From NCBI GenBank assembly GCA_018376855.1, contig JAHAAN010000020.1, forward strand, positions 1-19,457: a stretch of 19,457 nt of DNA, in the 5' to 3' direction. The first letter of the stretch is position 1. Each line of letters opens with the position of its first letter. This DNA comes from Clostridiales bacterium. GTDB lineage: Bacteria; Bacillota; Clostridia; Christensenellales; QALW01. Position numbers and translations under genes: made by a program. Of this stretch, positions 5,962-12,940 are shown piece after piece. The notes under the pieces were generated by a model, which was not told the DNA's origin, did not search any database, and saw nothing but the letters and a program-made list of their open reading frames with translations.

Positions 5962-6432
5962 TTATAATTTGCACACCATTATATATTCTTCCTCATTCTC
6001 ACTGAACACCTTAAACCCGACTTTTTTATACATGCCCACTGCATAATTTGCTTTCTGCACGGAAAGCGACACCTGTTTATAGCCTTTGCTTTTCAGAAGC
6101 CGCAGCATAGCCCGCATAAGCGCCGTACCGATTCCCAAACGGCGATACTCCTCATAAAGAGATATAGCAAGCGAAGGAGTTTCGTTATCAATATGGCCAT
6201 AATCCCTCATGATACGCGCCCATACAGCTCCTGCAATTTTCCCTTCCGATTCGGCAACTAAGCATCTATCGTCTTTTTTCCCGAAATCGGCAACATATAC
6301 TTGCAGCTCCGGCTGTTCAATAATAGCTCTCGGCGGCTTCTCCATTCCATCGGGAACAAAAATCGCTTCATATAAAAGATCTGACAGTATTGAATATTCG
6401 CTTGGTCTGATTTCTCTGATCCGATAACCCAT
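5962..6432 (-). CDS. GNAT-family N-acetyltransferase
   Basis: A 156-residue single-domain GNAT. The acetyl-CoA signature R/Q-x-x-G-x-G/A is seen at R97-R-L-G-I-G-T-A104, preceded by the beta strand ETPSLAISLYEEY. The typical C-terminal motif NYAVGMYKKVGFKVF follows (asparagine, Y...GF), then a closing strand YIMVCKL. Substrate cannot be read from sequence; homologous stand-alone GNATs acetylate small amines, peptides or protein N-termini in the cytoplasm. ATG at 6432 follows GGGGAG at 8 bases. It lies downstream of the broken DUF3267 gene in the same direction, with a 20-bp gap. Confidence 0.9.
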   Translation of the reverse strand: MGYRIREIRPSEYSILSDLLYEAIFVPDGMEKPPRAIIEQPELQVYVADFGKKDDRCLVAESEGKIAGAVWARIMRDYGHIDNETPSLAISLYEEYRRLGIGTALMRAMLRLLKSKGYKQVSLSVQKANYAVGMYKKVGFKVFSENEEEYIMVCKL

Positions 6433-6452
6433 CTCAGCAGCTCCCCACTAAT

Positions 6453-7036
6453 TCATTTAAGCCAATACAAGCCCTCGTTTGAAGCCTGAATTTTCGCCCC
6501 GTTGGGAACCTGCCGAATTATGGAAACGACATCCATATAATCCGGAGATGGCAAAATCATTCCCATAAAGGCGGGAACAACACAGACCGTCAACAAAGCC
6601 TTCCATTGCAGCGGACAAACAAGAAAAACTGCAAGCGGGATCACCCCCAGCAGCATCGGCGAGAGCGACATAACAATATAACGGCCTTTCTTTATCGGGC
6701 AAAACGACACCGCATATGCTGTCGCCTTTTTAGGCACACGCCCACATAAACTTTTGCGTTTTTCGGGCAGCACAAGGCATGAAGAAATTCATGCACGGGT
6801 ATCAGCAAAAAACGATAACAAAGCTTAACGGCATAAACCGAAAGTCAAAAATAAACGCATTGGCTGCGCTTTTTTAACACGCAGGCAAAGCATAGGATCA
6901 ACGGAATGATCCCATACGGTATCGACGCTTTTAACAGGTTATCAGGTCTTTTTATTTTTACTGTGTTTTCCGGAGCCTGCCCATCAGGAAAGTCCTTCTC
7001 CCACTCTTGGTGGCCCTCCCAAACGATTTTCCCCAT
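6453..7036 (-). pseudogene. DUF3267-type membrane metalloprotease-like gene, three frameshifts
   Basis: Joined across three frames this reads as a complete protein of about 195 residues of the DUF3267 kind. It has MGKIVWEGHQEWEKDFPDG at the start, a first membrane segment (IPYGIIPLILCFACVL), a second followed by PVHEFLHALCCPKNAKVY (HExxH-type motif HEFLH), then CPIKKGRYIVMSLSPMLLG, two more membrane segments and a VPNGAKIQ...GLYWLK end. The breaks are at homopolymers: T6 at 6870-6875, A6 at 6807-6812 and T5 at 6727-6731 (plus-strand view). One base per site would restore a single frame. Start chosen at 7036 behind GGGGTGG; a TTG at 7081 overlapping the previous gene is possible. It is a real pseudogene or, because all lesions are in homopolymers, an assembly error. 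Confidence 0.8.
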
Positions 7037-7071
7037 ACGACCACCCCAAATCCCCAATTTTCCCGCCTTAC

Positions 7072-7536
7072 TTATAAACAAAACAGCTTGGGCGTTACCA
7101 TGCCGTCCTCAACGGTAAGGGAGGCATAGGTCGCGCGGCTCCTGCCCATTGCGCCCGGACAAACCAAACAGATTCCCTGCTCAAACGCAATATCCGCAGC
7201 ATGCGTATGCCCGTACAACACCGCCTGAACCCTCAGCTCCAAAGCGCGGTACAGCAGCCGCTGCAAGCCGTATTTCACCGCGCAAGTATGCCCATGCAGC
7301 AGCAGGATACGCGCGCCCTCCAGCGTAATGATCTCCTCAAGCGGTTTATCCGATCCGAAATCTCCGTTGCCGCGCACGGAATAAACCGGCTTTTTCGTAA
7401 GCGGCGCAAACGCTTCCGCGTCGGACACATAATCGCCCAAATGCGCATAGGCGGCGCCGTCCCGCGTCAGCGCAAGAAACCTTTCAAAGCCATCCCGATA
7501 TCCGTGCGTATCGGAAAACGCATAAATTTGTTTCAT
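7072..7536 (-). CDS. YfcE/MJ0936-family metallophosphodiesterase
   Basis: A 154-residue calcineurin-like phosphoesterase with all metal-binding blocks in order: D9-T-H11 (FSDTHG), G34-D35 (HLGD), G56-N57-G-D59, H81-G-H83 (LLLHGH) and G109-H110-T-H112. The length matches the YfcE/MJ0936 family, cytoplasmic Mn-dependent phosphodiesterases whose physiological substrates are mostly unknown. The glycine in GNGD replaces the more usual C/H, which is not catalytic. A GTGAGG lies about 12 bases before the ATG, a long spacing. In many Clostridia this gene follows rdgB; here it stands alone, 36 bp upstream of the DUF3267 pseudogene start. Confidence 0.92.
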   Translation of the reverse strand: MKQIYAFSDTHGYRDGFERFLALTRDGAAYAHLGDYVSDAEAFAPLTKKPVYSVRGNGDFGSDKPLEEIITLEGARILLLHGHTCAVKYGLQRLLYRALELRVQAVLYGHTHAADIAFEQGICLVCPGAMGRSRATYASLTVEDGMVTPKLFCL

Positions 7537-7905
7537 TTTAATTTCTATACCTCACTGAATTTATAGCGCGGTTTTGTTCGCGAAAACAAGGCGGAAGCAC
7601 ACACGGGCGGAATTTTTTGCTTAAGGCATTTCTAAAACGCTTTTCTAAAAATACGCTGAGTATTGCTCCGCTCGCATCGGCGTTTCCACTCTCTTAAAAG
7701 AGAACGGCAGCCTAAACGGCTTTCAATCCGCAAACTCACTTCACTTGATATTGAAAGTAAAGCTCCACTTTAAAATAATACCCCTGAAAAATCCAAAGAC
7801 CCTTCCAACAAAAAACAGCCATAGCTTATTCCGGCCAAAAAAATCTTTCGGCGCTGTGTCTCACAGCTGCAAAACAGGCGGCCGATAGGCCGCCCGCAAT
7901 ACTTT
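7537..7905. other. 369-bp intergenic region
   Basis: Only the terminator at 7877-7894 stands out. The remainder has short complementary pieces (for example CTCTTAAAAGAG near 7692) but no promoter with both hexamers, no tRNA-like fold and no frame with a ribosome site. Confidence 0.5.
7877..7894 (-). terminator. GC-rich hairpin after the cytidylate-kinase-like gene
   Basis: Perfect 7-bp stem GGCGGCC / GGCCGCC with a 4-base loop, 12 bp past the stop at 7906. The minus-strand tail has only a short T run (TGTTTTG), so it is a weak intrinsic terminator or a 3'-end-protecting hairpin. Confidence 0.6.
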
Positions 7906-8490
7906 CTATTTTCTTTTCCTTACAGCATAAACGATCAGCTCTGCGGCCTCGTCCAGCCCCATATCCGTATTGATCATAAGGTCGTAATTTTTATAGTCTC
8001 CCCAGTTACGCTCAGAGATCCGCGCGTAGTAGGCCGCTCGCTGTTTATCGTGCCGGCGGATCTCCGCGCGCGCCTTCTGCTGCGCAACGCCGTACTCCTC
8101 AACAGCACGGCGTTCCCGCGATGTAAGCGGCGCATAAAGAAACACTCTAAGCAGGTTCGGATCCTTCCGCAGAATATAATCGGCGCAGCGCCCCACGATA
8201 ATGCAGGAATCCTTCTCTGCTATGCTGCGAATCGCACGTGTCTGTTCCACAAAGACCTGATCGGAAGCAGGCAGCTGCGCGGAATGCATGTAAACGCTGT
8301 AAAGCAGGCTGGATGTGGGCTTTTGCTCCACACTCTCCACATACTCCGGCGTAAACCCCGTTTGCTCCGAGATCATGCCGATCAGCTTTTTGTCATATAC
8401 TGCAACGCCGAGAAGCTCCCCAAGCTTTTGCGCAACCGTGCGCCCGCCCGAAGCATACTCCCGGCTTACCGTCAAAACGATGCGTTCCAT
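7906..8490 (-). CDS. cytidylate kinase-like family protein (AAA-type P-loop fold)
   Basis: A 194-residue protein of the cytidylate-kinase-like family. The N-terminus (ITVSREYASGGRTVA-like, here VLTVSREYASGGRTVAQKL) carries the glycine-rich phosphate-binding region in modified form, S9-R-E-Y-x-S-G-G. It is followed by GVAVYDKKLI, a central IIVGRCADYIL (about 97-107) and the lid-type HDKQRAAYYARI (about 147-158). Family members are widespread in gut Clostridia; nucleotide or other small-molecule phosphorylation is presumed, but the substrate is unproven. ATG at 8490 has GGAGG upstream. It follows the DUF1292 gene by 21 bp in the same direction, so they may be co-transcribed. Confidence 0.88.
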   Translation of the reverse strand: MERIVLTVSREYASGGRTVAQKLGELLGVAVYDKKLIGMISEQTGFTPEYVESVEQKPTSSLLYSVYMHSAQLPASDQVFVEQTRAIRSIAEKDSCIIVGRCADYILRKDPNLLRVFLYAPLTSRERRAVEEYGVAQQKARAEIRRHDKQRAAYYARISERNWGDYKNYDLMINTDMGLDEAAELIVYAVRKRK

Positions 8491-8511
8491 ACATGCCCTC
8501 CTTTTGCCGTT

Positions 8512-8838
8512 TTACTCGCCGCAATGCCCTCCGCAGGAGGAACAGCCGCAATCGCACCCGCTGTCCCCGCAGCCGCAGCTATGCTGATGCTCCAACCGCT
8601 CAATGATCACAGGCGTAACGCGCTCCATTTCTTCATCCGAAGGCATTTCAAAGTTTTCAATTTGGTCTCCGTTAAAAATCGCCCGCATAACATACAGATT
8701 CGGCTGCTCGTTCTCCTGCAGCTGATCCTCCGGCGTTACAAACAAGGCATAGTGCTGCCCATCAAACTCAAAGGCATCCGCCATCAGCAGCGGCATTTCC
8801 TTGCCTGTCTCATCCTTAAAATACATTACTTCACTCAT
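8512..8838 (-). CDS. DUF1292 protein with Cys/His-rich C-terminal tail
   Basis: A 108-residue protein. Residues 1-80 are a DUF1292 domain (acidic, MYFKDETGKEMPLLMADAFEFDGQHYALF..., then LYVMRAIFNGDQIENFEMP). From 84 on there is an unusual tail with seven cysteines (88, 90, 95, 97, 99, 102, 106) and three histidines among glycines, a probable metal-binding segment. ATG at 8838 follows GAAAGGAA; the frame stays open upstream to 8913 without a ribosome site. DUF1292 proteins are small cytoplasmic Bacillota proteins often near yrrK/yrvJ-type housekeeping genes; function is unknown. Its neighbours are rnhC and the cytidylate-kinase-like gene. Confidence 0.88.
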   Translation of the reverse strand: MSEVMYFKDETGKEMPLLMADAFEFDGQHYALFVTPEDQLQENEQPNLYVMRAIFNGDQIENFEMPSDEEMERVTPVIIERLEHQHSCGCGDSGCDCGCSSCGGHCGE

Positions 8839-8922
8839 TCTTTTCAATTCCTTTCCATTTATAATCCTATTATAACCAAAACCGCCAAAACTGCAAGAGT
8901 TTTCTCTCGCCAAGCGGCATGC

Positions 8923-9885
8923 TCAGCTCAAAACACGCTCCGTGGTTTTAAAGTGCAGCTTGGCATAGCTGCGCAGCGCCTCTTCGCCCAGCTCCCGAAC
9001 CAGCCTGCGCGCCTGCTGCTCCACCGCAGGCGAAGCACCCTTTTGCAGCTCAAACCCGCAAAGCTCGCTCATTCGCGCCATAGATGCAAGATAGCGTTCC
9101 CTTGCCAGCACCGAGGCTGCGGCAACTGCGGCATCCCGCTCCCCCTTTGGCGTTTGAAACAAGCGGGTGCTGCGCCCGCGTTCCATCAAGGCGCGCTCAA
9201 GCACATGCTCGCTGCTGAACTGATCCGCAACGATCGCCCTACAATTTGGATTCGCCGTTAAAAGATTTTCGATCACACGCGCATGTCCCCACGCAAGCAG
9301 TGTGTTCAGGTTTCCCGTGCGCGCATACAGCGCATTGTATTTTTCCGGAGAAATACATATGATCTCTATGCAGGCGGGGCTTAACGCCTGCCGCAGCTCA
9401 GCGGCCAGCGCAGTATTTTTTTTATCGCTGTTCAGCTTGGAATCGCAAGCTCCAAGCGTTTCAAGCAGCTTCAGCGCCCTGTCGTCCGCGCAAACGCCCG
9501 CGATTACCAGCGGCCCAAAATAATCCCCCTTGCCCGATTCGTCGGTTCCGATATGCTCGCCAAGTTCGGGCAGTTCTTTAACCGGACGTGCTGAACCCCC
9601 CCCTTGCACCGTCTTTTCACAAGCCTGCAAAGCCAGTTGAGGCGCCAGCCCTTCTCCCGCGTTTCCCGCCTTGCCCATCGTAACAAGCTTCGTACTCCGC
9701 CCGTTTTTCTGATTAAAATAAAGCGTAAGCGAAAACGCTTCCCCGTCCGCAGTCTCTGCGCAAAGACGCACCCCGTAATCAACCGGCTGAAAACGGATAT
9801 TACCGCACCCCAACGCCTTCAGGCGTTTTTCTAACGTCAATTCCGCCTCCCCTGCCCCGCACTCAAACGGAACCGATATCGCCAT
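8923..9885 (-). CDS. rnhC: ribonuclease HIII
   Basis: A 320-residue enzyme that cleaves RNA in RNA-DNA hybrids. The N-terminal TBP-like substrate-binding domain (about 1-95, with LYFNQKNGRSTKLV) and the catalytic domain starting HIGTDESGKGDYFGPLVIAG are both present. D115 and E116 are the first two catalytic acids; CDSKLNSDKK and VADQF supply the later ones. Length matches the family (about 300-320). ATG at 9885 is preceded by AGGGG; an in-frame extension to 9933 lacks one. A weak extended -10 (TGATACAAT, minus strand, 9985-9977) lies about 90 bp upstream. Divergent from tRNA-Arg(CCT). Confidence 0.95.
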   Translation of the reverse strand: MAISVPFECGAGEAELTLEKRLKALGCGNIRFQPVDYGVRLCAETADGEAFSLTLYFNQKNGRSTKLVTMGKAGNAGEGLAPQLALQACEKTVQGGGSARPVKELPELGEHIGTDESGKGDYFGPLVIAGVCADDRALKLLETLGACDSKLNSDKKNTALAAELRQALSPACIEIICISPEKYNALYARTGNLNTLLAWGHARVIENLLTANPNCRAIVADQFSSEHVLERALMERGRSTRLFQTPKGERDAAVAAASVLARERYLASMARMSELCGFELQKGASPAVEQQARRLVRELGEEALRSYAKLHFKTTERVLS

Positions 9886-10014
9886 AACAATCCCCTGCCT
9901 TTTTTCAATTCGCCGCAAAGAACCCCCGCGCAAAAATTCATTTTCACGGTCGCTTCCCTGTCCTGCCCTTATTATAATTGTATCACATCTTTTTTGTTTG
10001 CGCTACACAGAACA

Positions 10015-10043
10015 TTGACAGTTTCTCCGTTCTGTGCTATTAT
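10015..10043 (+). promoter_or_regulatory. promoter of tRNA-Arg(CCT)
   Basis: TTGACA (10015-10020), a 17-base spacer and TATTAT (10038-10043) with a TG at 10035-10036. Start expected about 25 bp before the tRNA. Confidence 0.92.
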
Positions 10044-10074
10044 TTCTAAGTAAATATGCTCATTAAATTAAAAT

Positions 10075-10151
10075 GTTTCCGTAGCTCAGCAGGATAGAGC
10101 GTTTGCCTCCTAAGCGAAAGGCCGGCGGTTCGAATCCGCCCGGGAACACCA
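10075..10151 (+). tRNA. tRNA-Arg(CCT)
   Basis: GTTTCCG / CGGGAAC acceptor with one T-G wobble, discriminator A, encoded CCA, anticodon loop CTCCTAA (CCT) on TTTGC/GCGAA, T-arm GGCGGTTCGAATCCGCC. Reads AGG codons. Monocistronic with its own promoter and terminator. Confidence 0.97.
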
Positions 10152-10194
10152 AAACGAAAATCCTGTCGATTTCAGTCGGCAGGATTTTCGTTTT
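10151..10194 (+). terminator. long-stem terminator after tRNA-Arg(CCT)
   Basis: Arms AAAACGAAAATCCTG (10151-10165) and CAGGATTTTCGTTTT (10180-10194) pair perfectly and extend inward through TCGA-type pairs with one T-G wobble; the T-run is at the end. A further copy of the right arm, TCGACAGGATTTTC, lies at 10213-10226 and pairs exactly with the left arm too. Confidence 0.88.
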
Positions 10195-10357
10195 GTATTA
10201 TTCAATATTCAATCGACAGGATTTTCAATGAATAATGAAATAATGAAGTTGCCTTACTGATGAATCACGAATAATTGATTTTAAATTAAGATACATTACA
10301 AAATAAACAGAATTTAACGCGAATGTTCAAGTGCAGACACCAAAAATAAAAATACAT

Positions 10358-10907
10358 CTATATTCGATTGTCTTCACATCGGGATTCCGCATAGACACCG
10401 TGTGCAGTTTTTCCATATTTAATTATTATTACGACAAGAACAAAAATTCCTGTCTTTTTTGTTGTTTTAGAGCGATTGTTATCACGGTTGACCGGATAAC
10501 ACGCTGCTAAAATGGCTATCAAAAAAGGCACTAAAGCGATCCAAAGCTCCGAATCATTATAAAATTACAGAGCATTACATAACCATAATTATTCAAAGGC
10601 AACAAAACGTCTAATGCAAACATCACCCTAAGCCCCGCAAAAATCGAACTTATCAGCAATGCATCAGGCGAATACCCCGCTTCCTTTGGGGTCAAAATAC
10701 GAAAAAGCCGCCGTTAAATACTATAAAAAAACAACAAACCCATGGTAAAAAATTGCAAAAGAACAAAGACATTCGGCGGTTTATTCATAAAAGGCAGCAA
10801 AGACATATCGGAATCCCCATTTTAAAGCCGGCATACAGACTGCATCTTAAAAAACGTTCATTAAACCCGAACGCTCTTAAAATGAAGATTTGTTTACGAA
10901 AAAGCAT
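10358..10907 (-). pseudogene. decayed multi-pass membrane protein gene
   Basis: A minus-strand series of frames reads as one broken protein of about 180 residues. ATG at 10907 (AGGAA six bases upstream) starts MLFRKQIFILRAFGF and runs to KMGIPICLCCLL. After a frame change it continues FMNKPPNVFVLLQFFTMG, meets an in-frame TAA, then RRLFRILTPKEAGYSP and FAGLRVMFALDVLLPL. After another frame change it ends SELWIALVPFLIAILAACYP and a Lys-rich tail with FVLVVIII. Four hydrophobic segments are discernible. No family is recognised. It follows the broken nucleotidyltransferase gene by 22 bp in the same direction. The reconstruction is by eye from reading frames. Confidence 0.5.
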
Positions 10908-10929
10908 AAAAAAGTTCCTGTTTCATACG

Positions 10930-11560
10930 TCAATAAACGATCTCTTTTATAAAAGCGAAAGAAAAAACGGAATTCAGCTCCTCCCACCCGTTCTGATGAC
11001 AAACAGGGATCGACGCTATAGCGCTTTCGATCTCCTGCACGCTGCACTACTCTATGTATCGGTTCACTCTATCAAGCCTCCGCCCTTCGCCAAGCTCCGA
11101 AGAATTTCTTTTTAAATCAAGCAGCTTTTCTACGTCCGGCTTCATTTCGCTGTCAAGATATTTAAGGCTGAAACAGCATAGGCAGCGTTCCTTCGGCTAA
11201 TATCCATTTGCACGCAAGCAACAAGCGAAGCACATAAAAATATTTTTTCAGCCGCACGGTTTCACCTTTAAGATATTCCCTATAATTGCTTTTGGCTGTG
11301 TTTAAATAGTGATAAACCCCTGCTTTGGCAACAAAATACCGATCGATAATCGCAGAAATGCCCCACCACTCAATAACGTCTCTTGTTTTATTAAGGCAAA
11401 GATAGAACTCCTTTGGCCGAACATAGATAAACCGCACGTCATAATCGCTGTCAGGCGAAGCAACGCCCCAAGCCCTGTTGCCCGATTCAACGCAATGAAA
11501 TATTCCGATATTTTCCTTTTCTTCAATTTCCTTCAGCTTAAGCCGTATAAGCTTCTACAT
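10930..11560 (-). pseudogene. rlaP: RlaP-type nucleotidyltransferase (RNA ligase-associated), broken
   Basis: The joined reading is about 208 residues and fits the RlaP DNA-polymerase-beta-like family. It has KLIRLKLKEIEEKENIGIF, the nucleotidyltransferase core ESGNRAWG...DSDYDVRF (Asp residues of the metal site), IYVRPKEFYL, a YHYLNTAKSNYREYLKG helix, VRLKKYFYVLRLLLACKW, then PDVEKLLDLKRNSSELGEG and QNGWEELNSVF at the end. Lesions: codon 2 is TAG (11555-11557) directly after an ATG with a good GGGAGAAGG site; a frameshift near 11165; an in-frame TAG at 11047-11049. The family typically accompanies RNA ligases, and here it lies 94 bp downstream of rtcB. No lesion is explained by homopolymer error alone. 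Confidence 0.8.
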
Positions 11561-11654
11561 GTTTTTTGCCTTCTCCCTTCCCTTATGTAATGCAAATTTC
11601 ATCCTATCCGCTTTCCCTTTATGCTCCGAATTGCGCTAAGAATACAGCGGCAAA

Positions 11655-12863
11655 TCACTCTGCCGCTTTAAAATTATATATGGGCTTGATATGCGCGATA
11701 ATTTCCGCAGTAGGCGCTATATTCGCAACGATTTCATCCATATTCTTATACGCCATAGGGGACTCGTCAAGCGTAGCGGCGTTCACGCAGGTGGTATAAA
11801 CACCTTTCATTTGCTCTTTATACTCCTCCATGGTAAGCCTTTCAAACGCTGCTGAACGGGACATAAGCCGCCCTGCGCCGTGGGGCGCGGAACAGTTCCA
11901 CTCCGCATTGCCCTTGCCCGTGCAGATCAGGCTTCCGTCGCGCATGTTGATGGGGATCAGCAGCCTCTCTCCCTTCTTAGCAGATACGGAGCCTTTCCGC
12001 AGGACCCTTTCTTCCACGTCAATGTAATTGTGGATCGTATGAAATGCAGCTCTGCCGGTCAGCCCGGCTTTATCAAGCAGGATCTCCGCCATCTTCTCGC
12101 GATTGCGCGCAGCAAACTGCTGGCAAATGTTGATATCGTGCAGGTAATCCTCCATAAAAGCGCCGTAAAGATAGCAAAGCTCTCTGGGCATTGTGAGCTC
12201 CTTGGCCTCCCATTCCCCTGCAATCGCTTTCAGCGCGGCCTGAATATCGCTTTTGCGCCCGTCTTCTTTATAGGCGCGTATGATTTCATCCCTCTGCTTA
12301 AAGTATTCTTCCTTCCCGATGTTCAGATCTATGGCCATATTCTGATAAAATTCCGCGACCTGTGTTCCCAAATTACGGCTGCCGGAATGAATGATAAGAT
12401 ATTGATTCCCCTCCGCATCCGCATCGATCTCAATAAAGTGATTGCCTCCGCCGAGCGTGCCGATGCTTCTTTCAAGCCGCTTTGTATCCTTCAAATTACG
12501 GCAGCATCTGAGCACCGTAAGGTCAAAATGCTCCTGTCTGCCTTCCCACACTCTTCTGCCGCAGGGAATGCAGTGCGCCGCCCGATCAAACGCTTCAAGG
12601 TCGATATCCGCCTTGCCGAGATCAACCGTATACATTCCACAGCCGATATCCACACCGACCATATTGGGAACAACCTTGTCAACGACCGTCATCGTTGTGC
12701 CGATCGTGCAGCCCTTTCCTGCATGAACATCGGGCATGATGCGTATTTTCGATTCAGCAAAGGCTTCCTCATTGCATACCGATTCAATCTGCGCATAAGC
12801 TGTAGGCTCAAGCTCATCAGTGTAACAGACTGCCTTATTAAATTTTCCGATTATTTCAATCAT
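11655..12863 (-). CDS. rtcB: RNA-splicing ligase RtcB
   Basis: A 402-residue RtcB. It joins RNA 2',3'-cyclic phosphate or 3'-phosphate ends to 5'-OH ends using GTP and Mn. Metal and active-site blocks are all visible: MPDVHAGKGCTIG (43-55), VDIGCGM with D72 and C75, LGGGNHFIEI with H142, IHSGSRNLG with H159, FHTIHNY with H275/H278, and SAPHGAGRLMSR with H328, the residue expected to be guanylylated. AAGGAG lies 8 bases before ATG 12863. It follows the slipin gene by 77 bp in one leftward unit, and the Y-RNA-like element lies upstream. It is one of the shorter, slipin-associated RtcB types. No archease gene is in view. Confidence 0.96.
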   Translation of the reverse strand: MIEIIGKFNKAVCYTDELEPTAYAQIESVCNEEAFAESKIRIMPDVHAGKGCTIGTTMTVVDKVVPNMVGVDIGCGMYTVDLGKADIDLEAFDRAAHCIPCGRRVWEGRQEHFDLTVLRCCRNLKDTKRLERSIGTLGGGNHFIEIDADAEGNQYLIIHSGSRNLGTQVAEFYQNMAIDLNIGKEEYFKQRDEIIRAYKEDGRKSDIQAALKAIAGEWEAKELTMPRELCYLYGAFMEDYLHDINICQQFAARNREKMAEILLDKAGLTGRAAFHTIHNYIDVEERVLRKGSVSAKKGERLLIPINMRDGSLICTGKGNAEWNCSAPHGAGRLMSRSAAFERLTMEEYKEQMKGVYTTCVNAATLDESPMAYKNMDEIVANIAPTAEIIAHIKPIYNFKAAE

Positions 12864-12940
12864 AACACAACTCCTTTTAAAAATGCCGCAAAAGCTTTAG
12901 GCCGAAATCGCCGCCAACCTTCCGCGCTTTCCTCTTCTCA

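Noticed and set aside
8050..9261. 403-codon open frame on the plus strand
   Set aside because: It is antisense to the cytidylate-kinase-like, DUF1292 and rnhC genes, has no ribosome site and has an improbable His/Arg/Leu-rich composition.
10753..11115. 120-codon plus-strand frame
   Set aside because: Antisense to the RlaP remnant and the decayed membrane gene; lysine/arginine-rich and without a ribosome site.
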